A stretch of 64,000 bases of DNA from NCBI GenBank assembly GCA_027605045.1, contig JAQFWX010000019.1, positions 124,001 to 188,000 of the forward strand, given 5' to 3'. The notes below the pieces were generated by a model that ran no database searches, had not been told where the DNA came from, and saw only the letters and a list, made by a program, of their open reading frames with translations. Below are positions 33,524-43,581 of the stretch, piece by piece. The DNA comes from Phallus indusiatus. Its lineage: Eukaryota; Basidiomycota; Agaricomycetes; Phallales; Phallaceae. The translations under genes and the position numbers were made by a program. The stretch's first letter is position 1, and every line of letters begins with the position of its first letter.

Positions 33524-33709
33524 CCCTGCCCATATGCAGGTCCCAGCGCTCACCATCTTGACACCGGAACTGGGCACAGGCGCAAATAATTTTTATAATG
33601 TTCGTAACGTTGTGTTTTTAGTTTGATAATCTAACGGTTTGCATAGAATACCTCCGTTCCCCAATATTTTACTAATGCAGACGACCCTTTCTTCCCCGGT
33701 ACTACTGCC

Positions 33710-34106
33710 TGTTAGGGCTACTCAGCTCAGGCTAGAGGGAGGGGATCCTAAGATAATATATTGCGGAAAACACTAACTACTCACCTAGAGGGAGGGGATC
33801 CTAAGAGAACAAGCTTAGGGACCCTCACTCTAGGGACAGCGACTATATACATGAAAAACGATAGCGCGGCGTGCGGCCCTGACACAGCTAAGTGCTAGGC
33901 GCCCGAACCGAACCTAAGCGACGTGATGTCACGGGCATCACGCCGAGTACGACGCGCGACGCGCGCGTAAAGAAAGTGAAATAGAGGCAGAACGAGGAAA
34001 CGGAAAATGGAAGTAATGGACGGGAAATGTAAATGAAATAGAAATAAACATATACCGATGATAATAAATAAGGAAAAATGAGGGGACGCGGTAGCGTACC
34101 CTGACA
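33710..34106 (-). repeat. 3' LTR of the chromovirus
   Basis: Runs TGTTAGGGCTACTCAGCTC to GTAGCGTACCCTGACA on the plus strand. It differs from the other LTR mainly by small changes near 33945-33975. Confidence 0.95.
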
Positions 34107-34117
34107 CCATCCCCCCT

Positions 34118-37100
34118 TCAACGAGGCGGCGTCCCGACGCCTGTAGCTTCGACTAATGACGCTTGTAACTTAGAAAAATCAAACCGAGGGCGATGATGGA
34201 AAAGAAGGCCATTTATCGAGCGTGGCGCACTCGGATGTTCGCGGTGGAATTCCTTAATGAGATCTGGGGCTGCAATATTCGACTCGGGTTCCCACTGATC
34301 GTGCTCGGGACCATAGCCTTCCCAACGCACCTTATACTCGAGTCGTCTCCGGAAGACACGACTGTCCAGAATCCGTTCCACGACGTAGTGTTCACCGTCG
34401 TCTCTGACCTCAGGAGGTGGTGGAGCCTTAACACGACGACCCGGGATCGTATCTTCGACCTTTGGACGTAACTTCCCGACATGGAAGACGGGGTGGAGTC
34501 TTGACATCGACAGTGGTAGACGTAGCCTGTATGCATGGGATCCGACCTTGTTGACTATCGGAAATGGGCCTAGGTACCGATGCGACAATTTGGCGGAAGG
34601 TCTGGTGGTGCGGATGTCGCTCGAATCGAGGTATACCTTGTCGCCAACCTTGTATTCAGGTGCTGGGATGTGTTTCCGATCGTAATACTTGGCCATCTCG
34701 TCTTTCGACCTGGCTATAGCGGCCTTGGCTTCCTCTATCGTCGATTCCATACGCGTCTTGAACTCGTTGGCAGATTCGATCTTCGAGTCGGCAACCTGCG
34801 GTTCGAATCCCATACGAGGATGTCGTCCCGTGTCGAGCTCAAAAGGTGTCGAACGCGTGGCTGAGTGCACATGGTTGTTGTATGCGAACTCAGCCATGGG
34901 CAGCAGCTGGTCCCAGTCGTCCTGTCGCTCTGAGGTGAAGAGCCGAAGATACTGCTCGACTTCTGCATTGACGCGTTCTGTCTGACCATCGGTTTGAGGA
35001 TGATATGCAGTAGAGGGTGCAAGCCGTATGCCAAGGAGCCTAGAAAGCTCCTGCGTGAAGCGGGACGCGAACTGGGGGCCCCTGTCAGAGATCACCTTCA
35101 TGGGAAGCCCATGGAGCTTCCAGACGTGCTGGAGGTACAGTCGGGCCAGACCTGTCGCGTCAAGTGTCGTAAATGTCGGCACGAAATGAACCCGTTTGGT
35201 GAGAGAGTCGACGACAGAGAGGATCGCGTCGAAACCGTTGGATTCTGGCAGCTCCACGATGAAGTCGACTGAGATGTGTTCCCAGGGTCGACTTGGCACT
35301 TCTGTGGGTCGGAGAAGTCCATAGGGGGCATGACGAGACGGTTTCGTACGTAGACACATGTCGCAGGCCTCTACATAGCGTTGTACATACCTAGAGACGC
35401 CTGGCCACCAAAAGGTGCGCGAAACGAGCTCAAGAGTCTTGAAACGACCCGGGTGACCACCGAGTTTGGTGTCGTGGTGTCTGGAAAGGATTTTCCGACG
35501 CAATTCGTCCACATTTGGCACATAAACCTTGCCGCGATAGTAGAGGAGGTCCTGGTCTTCAAACCATTCCGACGAGTGAGCCGAACGACCACCCAGTGCA
35601 CGAAGTGTTGCAACGGCTTTGGACACACTATCCTCAACCTTGCCTTCCCGATTGGCCTTGCGAATCTGGCGTAGAAGATCCTCCTCCTCCCCCTTAAGAC
35701 GGAATGTTTGCAGAGCATTGATTGCAAACATTTCGGGTCGGATTAAGGTGACGCCACGATTGTCGTCCTTTCCCGAGCCATGATCTGGGCGACGGGATAA
35801 GCCATCAGGTTTACCCATCGACTTACCCGGTATATGCTGCAGAGTAAAGTCGAATCGTGAGAGATATACTGACCATCTGGCTTGGCGACGATTGAGGTTA
35901 CGCGCGGACATGAAATACTCGAGATTCTTGTGATCAGTCCGTATGTCGATAGGGTGAGACGCGCCTTCAAGAAAGTGTCGCCATTCCTCTAAGGACCGTA
36001 TGATAGCGAGCATCTCCTTGTCGTGAATCTCGTAGTTGCGTTCAACGGGACTGAGGGCCTTCGAGAAGAAGGCAACTGGGTGCCATTTACCGTCTTCGCT
36101 CGACAACTGTGAAAGAACTGCGCCTGTTGCAAAGTCGGAGCTGTCTGCTTCAACCCGGTAAGGATTAGCGGGGTTGGGGATGAGGAGAATAGGAGCAGAG
36201 GTGATTGACGACTTCAGAGTATCGAAAGCGTGCTGACAAGTGTCGGACCAGACGAAGGACGTATCCTTCTTGGTTAACCCGAACATGGGATTGGCAATAC
36301 GCGAAATCCTTGATAAACCGACGGTAGAAGTTGGCGAAGCCCAGGAAGGACTGGACCTCCGTGACGTTCTTCGGGACAGGCCAGTCTCTGACACCCGAGA
36401 CTTTCGCGGGATCCATCTCGACCGTGTTCTCGGAAATGACAACACCCAAGTACTCGATCTTAGTCCGGCAGAACTCGCACTTCTCTGCCTTGAGATACAG
36501 TTTGTGTTCACGGAGACGTTCGAGAACGCGTCGTGTCACCCTGTCGTGCTGTTCCCGATCCCGAGTGTAAATGAGAATGTCGTCGATATAGACGGCAACG
36601 ACACCTTCCGAGATCATGTCTTCAAAGATCTCATTCATCATTGTCTGGAAGGTGGCAGGACTGTTAGTGAGACCAAAAACATCACCAAGGGCTCGAAGAG
36701 GCCACGATTGGTGCGGAAAGCGGCCTTCCACTCATCTCCTTCCTTTATCCGTACGTTGTTGTAACCCCAGCGCACGTCCAGCTTGGTAAAGTACCGGGCA
36801 CCTTGCAGTTTGTTGATGAGTTCCGAGATCAGAGGCAGCGGGTAGCGATTCTTGATTGTCATGGCATTCAACGCGCGATAGTCCTGAATAAGGCGAAGAG
36901 AGCCATCTTTCTTCTTAATGAAGAACACCGGGGACGCCATGGGCGACTTGGAGGGCCGGATTCGTCCAGACGCAAGGTTCTCTTCCAGAAACGCATCTAA
37001 CTCGGCCTGTTCGTTAGGTGACAGCGGGTAGATCTTGCAAGACTTGGGCTCGGAACCTGGCACAAGTTCTATCGGGTGATCCCACTTCTTCGACTGCGGC

Positions 37101-38059
37101 AACGAATCGAATGACTCCTTCGAGAAAATGTCGGCAAAGTCGTGGAACCTCTCTGGCACGATGTCCCGAAAACCCTTGGGAGCTGGTGCGTCTGCGTTGT
37201 TGGCGTGGGCCTGAGCCAGTCGCTGGGAGATGGTCTCGGTGGCATATATGCGGTGAGTGTCGGGCTCGTCGGGTAGCATTGATATCGCGAACAGTCGATC
37301 ACCCTCTTCAATCTCAGACTCGACGTCAACCAGGTCTGGTATATCAGGATCATCGGCCTCAGTGTTGTCGAGCTCTGGTAAAGGTGCGCGTCGGATCTGT
37401 TGGAACGCGCGCTTAGAGAGCTTACCCGCTGGCCAGCGTGGAGCACAAGACCGACAACTGGGGCTGCAGCGCATGAACTCCACTTGACCAGTTGTGTAGT
37501 CTATGACGGGATTGTGAGCCTTGAACCACGGCAGCCCAAATAGGACGGGATACTTGAGCGAGGTAACGGCGAACAAGGTGCGTTCGGAATGATCCCGAAA
37601 TCGAACAACCAGGTCAACGACGTGGGTGATAGAGCCAGCGTGGTTGGGCGTACCATCAACGTTGAACACGGGAATTGGTTTAGCAAGACGCACGGAGGGA
37701 AGCCGATGTTTTTCGACAAAGTCGCGATCGAGGAACATACCGCTAGCTCCAGTGTCCAGCATGGCCTTGCTGTGCAGCAGGGCTCCAGTGTCAACACTCT
37801 GTAGTTCCACCGGGATCTCTAGCTTCTGCGTACCAGCAGTAGCTGCGAGTCGGTATTCGCTTGGCAATGCGCGACGTTGAGAAGGCGACAGCATACATGG
37901 AGTTGAAACAGAGCGTGTAGCAGGTGGAGACGATTCTTCGGGTTTAGCAGGGGATGCAGCAGGGGTAGTTAGATTCGAATCAGAAGTGTCATTTTGTTCG
38001 CGATCTATGTACAAAATGTCGAATCTATTAGATGTCGGCAACGAGGGTGCATCGTTCAC
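34118..38059 (-). pseudogene. chromovirus pol with two frameshifts
   Basis: Domains in order. Aspartic protease: LLHSKAMLDTGASGMFLDRD, catalytic DTGAS. Reverse transcriptase: FTKLDVRWGYNNVRIKEG, the NSPATFQTMMNEIFEDM stretch, VAVYIDDILIYTRD with the YIDD active site. RNase H: YRVEADSSDFATGAVLSQ and IRTDHKNLEYF. Integrase: zinc-binding HH-CC in RHHDTKLGGHPG...CDMCLRTK, and catalytic DFIVELP, ISDRGPQFASRF and TERVNAEVEQYL. C-terminal chromodomain: YVVERILDSRVFRRRLEYKV with WEGYGPEHDQWEPE. Two breaks occur in reverse transcriptase: one base is missing after GLFEPLVM (about 36680), and two bases after FIKDF (about 36300). pol begins where gag ends: the gag TGA at 38056-38058 overlaps the pol frame in a different register, consistent with translational frameshifting or reinitiation. 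Confidence 0.93.
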
Positions 38060-39366
38060 TCGTCGCCGTTTTGAAAATCCTCTACCTCTGCTGCAGCTAC
38101 AGTCTCCCCCTCTGTCAGAGCAGAGTCACCACGTGTCTGGGCTTCTAGCGCATCTTTCTGGGCCAGCAGATGCGCGATACTGTCGTCTAATTCCTCGGGT
38201 TGAAGATATCGGATGTCATACGCACGAGGGCATTCGCGAGCCCAATGGCCTGCTGCTCCACAGCGACGACACCTGGTTGATTCTGGGCCAGCACGTCGAC
38301 GGGCAGTGTCAACGTCCATCGGATCATGCCTAACCTGTGGTGCAGGAGCAGGAGCCGCAGGTCTTGGAGGCGACGTGGGCACGATTTGAGATGCTGGCCT
38401 GGGAGGTGGATAGGGAGGAGCCTGATAGGAAGGGGCAGGGGGCCTCCTCTGGATCTGGAGGGTCTGATATGACGGAAAAGGGGTGGGACGAGGTCGATTA
38501 ATGGGGACAGCTGCGGGATTTGTCTGAGCCGTTCCAGAGCCCACGAGTCGACGGCGAGCAGCGGTGAAGGCCTCGTTGGCACGCCTGTCCATGTCAAACA
38601 TGCGTGCTTGCCTGATCCAGCCTTCGTAGTCGTGGAGTGCGGGTCGGTCCTTCATCGTCGCTACCAGAGATGCAATTGCCGGGTCTAAACCATTACGAAA
38701 GTACGTGTTAATGGCGAGTCCTTCCGTAAAGCCAGCGTGCTCAATGAGTACGCGGAAGGCGTCTACATATTCCTCTACAGTCCTGTTGCCTTGGACATAG
38801 CGGTTGGAGTAGAGGGTGTTGATGGCGTCTTCTTGCTCGGATTGTGGAAAGAAATCGGCCTTGAATCTTTCCCGGAAGGCATCCCAGTCAGCGAAGGGCT
38901 TCTCTCCTCTTTGATACCTTTTCAGCATAGATTCGCTGAAGGTAAGGGCGCGACCTTCGTTCATGTACGACATCGCCCAGCCGATCTTGAGTTCATCAGT
39001 CTCGAAATCGCGACTGCATATACTCATGTAAAACTCGACAGTGTTCCAAAAGGCGCGACCCTTGGAGCGATCTCCGTCGAACGAAGGAGGTACAGCAGGT
39101 CGGGTATTTCGGGAAGAGCGGGAACTGGCTTGATGCTCAGGAGCCGGTGGTTGTCCAGACGAGGACGCGTCGCCCACAGGGGAGTTTTGGGTTGGAGCAG
39201 CTCTAGCCGCGTCTCGGATGCTCTGCAGCACCTCAATCATTTGTGAGGCCTGGGATTCCTGTCTTGCCAGGCGGGCATCCATTTCCGCGAACTGCCGCAT
39301 AATAATAGTCGCTACATCGTTGAGGGTGACGAGTGGGGGTGCAGAGGGTGGAGGAGAAGAGTCCAT
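38056..39366 (-). CDS. gag: chromovirus gag (capsid/nucleocapsid)
   Basis: 436 residues from MDSSPPPSAPPLVTLNDVAT. A capsid-like helical region reads AFWNTVEFYMSICSRDFETD and FADWDAFRERFKADFFPQSE with RTVEEYVDAFRVLIEHAGF. It is followed by a Pro-rich linker and one CCHC knuckle, CRRCGAAGHWARECP. It packages the element RNA and forms the particle. The frame is intact, unlike pol. Confidence 0.93.
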   Translation of the reverse strand: MDSSPPPSAPPLVTLNDVATIIMRQFAEMDARLARQESQASQMIEVLQSIRDAARAAPTQNSPVGDASSSGQPPAPEHQASSRSSRNTRPAVPPSFDGDRSKGRAFWNTVEFYMSICSRDFETDELKIGWAMSYMNEGRALTFSESMLKRYQRGEKPFADWDAFRERFKADFFPQSEQEDAINTLYSNRYVQGNRTVEEYVDAFRVLIEHAGFTEGLAINTYFRNGLDPAIASLVATMKDRPALHDYEGWIRQARMFDMDRRANEAFTAARRRLVGSGTAQTNPAAVPINRPRPTPFPSYQTLQIQRRPPAPSYQAPPYPPPRPASQIVPTSPPRPAAPAPAPQVRHDPMDVDTARRRAGPESTRCRRCGAAGHWARECPRAYDIRYLQPEELDDSIAHLLAQKDALEAQTRGDSALTEGETVAAAEVEDFQNGDE

Positions 39367-39517
39367 GAGAGAGAGAAAGGAAAATGGGGTTTTTAAGATG
39401 GAGCAGAGGGGTCGGTTATAGACGGGACTCGAGGGAAAAATACGACACTGCGATAGTCGGTGTCGAGCGCGATTTTTCGATAGCGAGTGTCGATAAAAAC
39501 GGCCAGTCTGCGAGTAG

Positions 39518-39528
39518 AAGCTTGTTCT
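39518..39528 (-). promoter_or_regulatory. primer-binding site, self-priming type
   Basis: Two bases inside the 5' LTR, the minus strand reads AGAACAAGCTT. This is the exact complement of AAGCTTGTTCT at 39637-39627 in the LTR, 33 bases past a TATATA box, where the transcript should start. It does not match the 3' end of any tRNA I know. Confidence 0.6.
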
Positions 39529-39530
39529 AC

Positions 39531-39926
39531 TGTTAGGGCTACTCAGCTCAGGCTAGAGGGAGGGGATCCTAAGATAATATATTGCGGAAAACACTAACTA
39601 CTCACCTAGAGGGAGGGGATCCTAAGAGAACAAGCTTAGGGACCCTCACTCTAGGGACAGCGACTATATACATGAAAAACGATAGCGCGGCGTGCGGCCC
39701 TGACACAGCTAAGTGCTAGGCGCCCGAACCGAACCTAAGCGACGTGATGTCACGGGCATCACGCCGAGTACGAGCGCGCGACGCGCGCGAGAAAAGTGAA
39801 ATAGAGGCAGAACGAGGAAACGGAAAATGGAAGTAATGGACGGGAAATGTAAATGAAATAGAAATAAACATATACCGATGATAATAAATAAGGAAAAATG
39901 AGGGGACGCGGTAGCGTACCCTGACA
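39531..39926 (-). repeat. 5' LTR of the chromovirus
   Basis: A minus-strand TATATA at 39670-39665 precedes AAGCTTGTTCT at 39637. Downstream lie two copies of CTTAGGATCCCCTCCCTCTA separated by about 35 bases. Confidence 0.95.
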
Positions 39927-39931
39927 CTGCC

Positions 39932-40027
39932 CACGATCCTTGTTTTTCCGCTACCCACGATCCTTTCTTTCCTGCTAGTACTGACAATCCTTTCTTTGAT
40001 ATATACCCGGAATATTATTACAACTGA
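39932..40027 (+). pseudogene. fragment of a DPFF-repeat reading frame split by the retrotransposon
   Basis: The frame HDPCFSATHDPFFPASTDNP ends at TGA 40025-40027. It continues in register the frame NADDPFFPGTTA that ends at the left edge of the element (about 33674-33709) if the element and one CTGCC are removed. The short DPFFP-like repeat is seen about four times. I do not know the protein. Confidence 0.35.
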
Positions 40028-40824
40028 CTCTAAAGTTTAATAAATACTGAGCTTCTATACCATAAGAGAGTAAACGGCATGTCTCTCACCTTTTGTTAGA
40101 TTTGAAGAAAAAGACGAACCTAGTTCGTTAAAGTTAGGCTTCAGTGTGTCAGGCCATGTGTCTGAGAGGTAGCGTGGCCCTTCTGTGTCGTTTGTACTGT
40201 TTTTTGCACCCTTTGGTTCGATTCCCGATCACGACACTTCTTTTTCTGAAGGACTTTATTTATTTTTGATTTAATTACGACAAACAATTAATAAATTATA
40301 TTTATTATTATTATTTTTGTTTAATTTTTTGAGCGACTGATAGCCGACTCAGATAGGCCTCATACGCGAGTTGGAACGAGCGACTATAAACTCCCAGCGC
40401 CAGCGCATAGTACATACTGCCAGCGGATACCTCCTCAATTCACTTTTAATTTTACTTAAAAAATTCCTTGATCGCCTTCTTATATTCTAATATTGTTCCT
40501 TTCTTCTCTTTGCTTAGATACTCTCTAGTATTGCCTTTAGGCTGTTCACACTCTTTACTCTTTTGTTACTTTAACTTCATCACTCGTTGACCCGCTTCTT
40601 TCACTCTAATTTCCATTTTAGTATCATTTAATTTAATATTGAGATTTACAAATTTTATTTTTAAAGCTTTTCCAGCGAACACACGGCCAGTGAACACCTT
40701 TTCAATCAAAATCTATTCTAAGTTTTCTGTCGACCATGGCCGGCGAACACCGGGGGTCACCGGGGTCGACGTCCCAAATCGGTCAAACCTCCTGATTGAT
40801 CTTACGCCGGTATGACCGAACCGG
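40028..40824. other. A/T-rich non-coding interval
   Basis: It contains a SINE-like unit at 40140-40245 followed by T/A-rich sequence to about 40680, and GC-rich sequence next to the MITE. No gene is supported. Confidence 0.45.
40140..40245 (+). repeat. tRNA-derived SINE-like unit 3
   Basis: Box A-like TGTCTGAGAGGTAGCGTGG (40159-40177) and a perfect box B, GGTTCGATTCC (40215-40225), are followed by an A/T-rich tail from about 40245. It cannot fold as a full tRNA. Confidence 0.5.
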
Positions 40825-40832
40825 AGGGTTTC

Positions 40833-41496
40833 AGGCCCCCCGTTTATTAGTATGGAGGCCGGGGCCGAGCTTAGGCTGCCAAAGGCACTTTGGAACCCCT
40901 AATGCCGGGGGTTTTCCGGGCTATCTTGGCTAAAAATACAGCGGCACTGGGGCTTTTTCCTCAGGCCAGGTTGTGCAAAACAGTTGAATGCCGAGGCCAA
41001 GTCGGGCTAGTAGTTCCTAATAGTGCACTCAGATTTTCGGCCAAAAGCTACCTTTGGGTGGCCGAGGCTCGGTGATACGATATAAGTCATGTTTAATTAG
41101 TCAGTTCAACTCTTGTGGGGTCGCCTATTAGTTGTGCACAAACCCCCAAGCGCCATTATGGTGTACGGTTGGAGTGAACATTTGTGTAATACTCTACCGG
41201 CATCAATTTTTTTTGTCAAAACTTAACATTTTTGAAGACATCCATATTTCCAAATACCCTAGCTATGTTCAACTCCTCATTGTATTCAGGACAAAAAATC
41301 ACATTTTGGAGGCCGAGGCCAAATTTCGGGCCGGAATTTGAGCTTAGAGGCCGGGGGTAAAATTACAGGCCAGGTCGACTGCGAACATGGCTAGGCCGGA
41401 CGAAATTCGGGCTAGAAAGGAGTGCCGTTTTCGGGCTGGAAGGCCCAAAATCGAGAATTTTCGGCCCCGGCCTCAATACTAATAAACGGGGGGCCT
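40833..41496. mobile_element. non-autonomous hAT-like element (MITE)
   Basis: 664 bp with terminal inverted repeats of about 36 bp that begin AGGCCCCCCGTTTATTAG (40833 onward; the complement ends at 41496) with one mismatch. Flanked by the 8-bp duplication AGGGTTTC (40825-40832 and 41497-41504), the size typical of hAT transposons. The interior is rich in GGCCGAGGCC-like subterminal motifs and has no transposase frame. Confidence 0.8.
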
Positions 41497-41656
41497 AGGG
41501 TTTCACAGAACACTCGCTGTTTATTAATTAGTGTCACTTTTTTCTAAATATAAACCAGTCCAGTCATCTACCGTCATTCACGTGTGAATTCGCGGTTATA
41601 GGTCAGCCCATCACATCCGAAGAAGGCTCCCTCACCCTTACCGTGACGCTAAAACC

Positions 41657-43208
41657 ATGCCTCCCGTAGGACCTGGAGCTTTACCACAGCTAACCTCAAA
41701 CATCTCTCCCAAAGAAGCATACCAAAACACACTCGCGAGATTAGAAAGAATTCAAAACCATTTAACGACGACACCCCGATCGGATAGGTTGAAGGGTAAA
41801 GTGTGTATTATCACCGGCGTTGGAAGTCTAAAAGGAATTGGGTTCGTGCGCTCTCTTTTTTCCTTGTCACTGTGGATGGCGTTTTTAGGTCTTTCTTTCT
41901 TTTTCTTCTTTTTTTAAAGTCGGGCAGCTGCGTTTGCATATGCGCATGCTAGAGCGAAACATCTTTATTTGTTGGATTATGACGATAAGAATTTACCAGA
42001 GCTGAAGCAGACGATTCAAAGCACATACCCGGATGTAAAGGTACGCATCAACAGCGCTGGGTATACTTTTCAGTCAAGTCTAATTTATATCAAGGTTACT
42101 GTCATACATGGCGACGCAGCTGACGAAGACACTATTTCCAAACTATGCGCACGTGCTTTAGACGAACAAGGTCATTTAGACGTTTTCTTCGCCAACGTAC
42201 GTAAAAAAAGTCATCTCGATTACACTCTTGGGCGTTTCACTCATTTTGATGATGTAGGCGGGTGTAGCTACGAAACAGTTCCTCCATAATGTTACAGCAA
42301 AAGACTGGGAAAAGACAATGAGAATCAATTCGCTTTCGTATGCGATAACAATTCGCACGTATGGCTGCTATTTGATATACGTTCTTTTAGAGTGTTTTTG
42401 GCTGTTAAATATGCCTCAAAAGCAATGCTCAAATCGAATCCTGCAGCTGGGAAGAACGAACCCGGTGGAAGCATCATCGCTACTGCTTCTAGTGCGTCAT
42501 AACCTAACATATTTACATTTCACTAATCGGAAGAAACACAGTTGCTGGGCTTCGTGCTGGTGCAGGATCAATTGATTGTACGTTGTACTTTTTTCAGAGA
42601 ATCCACATTTGTAGTCCTAATGATAATCTATCAGACAGCGCAAGCAAAGCTGCGTGAGTGTTTTCCTCGAGCAATTTTAAAAATAATTGACTTTTGGGTT
42701 AATAAATCGCTTTACAGCGTTATAAATACCGTTCAAACAGCTGCTAGCCAACTACCGAAAACAAATGTCCGTGTAAATGGAATTTGTCCAGGTCTTATTG
42801 AGGTATGTATTATGGAAAGGCACAATATCAAGGGTATTATCTAGCGGCCTGACCTTTTCTTTTTGTTAAGACCGGAATGACCGTGGAGACATTTGAGGCA
42901 GCGCGAACTCGGGGTACCGCGAATAAGCTCGGTCAGCTAAATCCGCTCGGGAGATATGGTATCGCAGAAGGTGAGCCTTTTATGCCACGCCACTTTGAAT
43001 AACTCAGAAATCTCATGCTTCTTCACTTCAAAGAAATCGCCCAAGTTGCGCTATTTCTTGGAACTGGTGAGTTGTATTTATGATTCACATACATTTGTCC
43101 AACCCTTTTCCTTGAAAAGACGAAGCAAGCTATGTCAACGGACAAGTTATTGCAGTTGATGGTGGCTTATCAGCCTCCCACCCAATTGTTCCAGGAAAAT
43201 TAGCCTGA
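41657..43208 (+). CDS. short-chain dehydrogenase/reductase, paralogue 1
   Basis: A classical SDR with about nine exons. After an N-terminal extension (MPPVGPGALPQLTSNISPKE) the cofactor loop reads KVCIITGVGSLKGIG (TGxxxGxG type). Then come AKHLYLLDYDDKNLPELK, the acidic GDAADEDTIS site, VFFAN before an intron, and MRINSL. The SVFLAVKYASKAMLKSN helix and the active-site run IDYSASKAA (YxxxK) follow. The C-terminus VRVNGICPGLIE, YVNGQVIAVDGG is typical. Expected to use NAD(P)H; the substrate is unknown. Its closest visible relative is the SDR at 48681-50222, on the far side of the small-protein array. Confidence 0.88.
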
Positions 43209-43581
43209 AACAAAGTCTGTTCTTTCTTGGATGTCTTTGTTTATACCTCTTTTTTTTGAAAAAAAAAAATGTCTAGCAATTGTATTTATTTTTTGCAATA
43301 TAACATATGTACCATGTGATGAACATGAACTAGATCTCGATCCTATGTCTCAAGTCGATAAAGGAATGAAACACGAGATTTTTGGGCGCCAGGGCTGTTG
43401 CTTATATAGGTTAATTATTATTACGTCTTGAAAAGCTAAATTGCCGGCCGCGCCAAATTCTGGGTTGTCTCAGAGCAATACGTATATAAAGGCAGGTTCA
43501 CTCACTGTCTTTCCTTTGTCTCTATCCCTTTTACCAACACCACCAACTCCTTTGATCTTGATTCAATCATCGTCTGTAACA
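43209..43581. promoter_or_regulatory. promoter region of small protein 1
   Basis: A TATA box TATATAAA at 43483-43490 lies 92 bases before the ATG at 43582. The 5' untranslated region is pyrimidine-rich. Nothing else is supported in this 373-bp gap. Confidence 0.55.

Larger units (their letters stand above)
31080..33589 (+). pseudogene. multicopy basidiomycete gene interrupted by three solo LTRs
   Basis: It starts MSSESLSLSNPQSEELVVN and reads GGKHGGRESVVCYMLRDKET, KCWKMHYTC, an intron, and KPFTSVAYDTWGEVFMK. It then resumes after solo LTR 4 as TLGFFCALEDHGCSFRTLGR and KVCEGKVVLRMDQYNHYFVR. Another intron leads to ENYSSGQRNHLFLRNLNEYN and ASQGYGPLVPCDLIAVSRAQ, then RGVLESNNPCSSTVTIFTPH and YVCQNPHSHAAPPRSK. 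After solo LTR 2 it goes on TPESIRVTFRNLLTPLA, and after solo LTR 3 CPYAGPSAHHLDTGTGHRRK to TAA at 33587-33589. I recall this Cys/His pattern from a large, uncharacterised repeated protein family in agaricomycete genomes (from memory, not searched). Without the LTRs and one copy of each duplication the frame is continuous. The protein is short for the family, so it is probably truncated. Confidence 0.65.
33710..39926 (-). mobile_element. Ty3/gypsy chromovirus, full-length, flanked by CTGCC duplications
   Basis: A 6.2-kb LTR retrotransposon read on the minus strand: 5' LTR at 39531-39926, primer-binding site, gag, pol (protease, reverse transcriptase, RNase H, integrase, chromodomain), polypurine tract (minus strand GAAGGGGGGATGG, next to 34107) and 3' LTR at 33710-34106. 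The target duplication is CTGCC at 33705-33709 and 39927-39931. Near-identical LTRs indicate recent insertion, but two frameshifts in reverse transcriptase make this copy defective. The integrase-linked chromodomain places it among chromoviruses. Confidence 0.95.

Noticed and set aside
34193..39421. Long plus-strand open frames across the retrotransposon
   Set aside because: They are opposite-strand shadows of gag and pol; the minus-strand frames carry all domain motifs.
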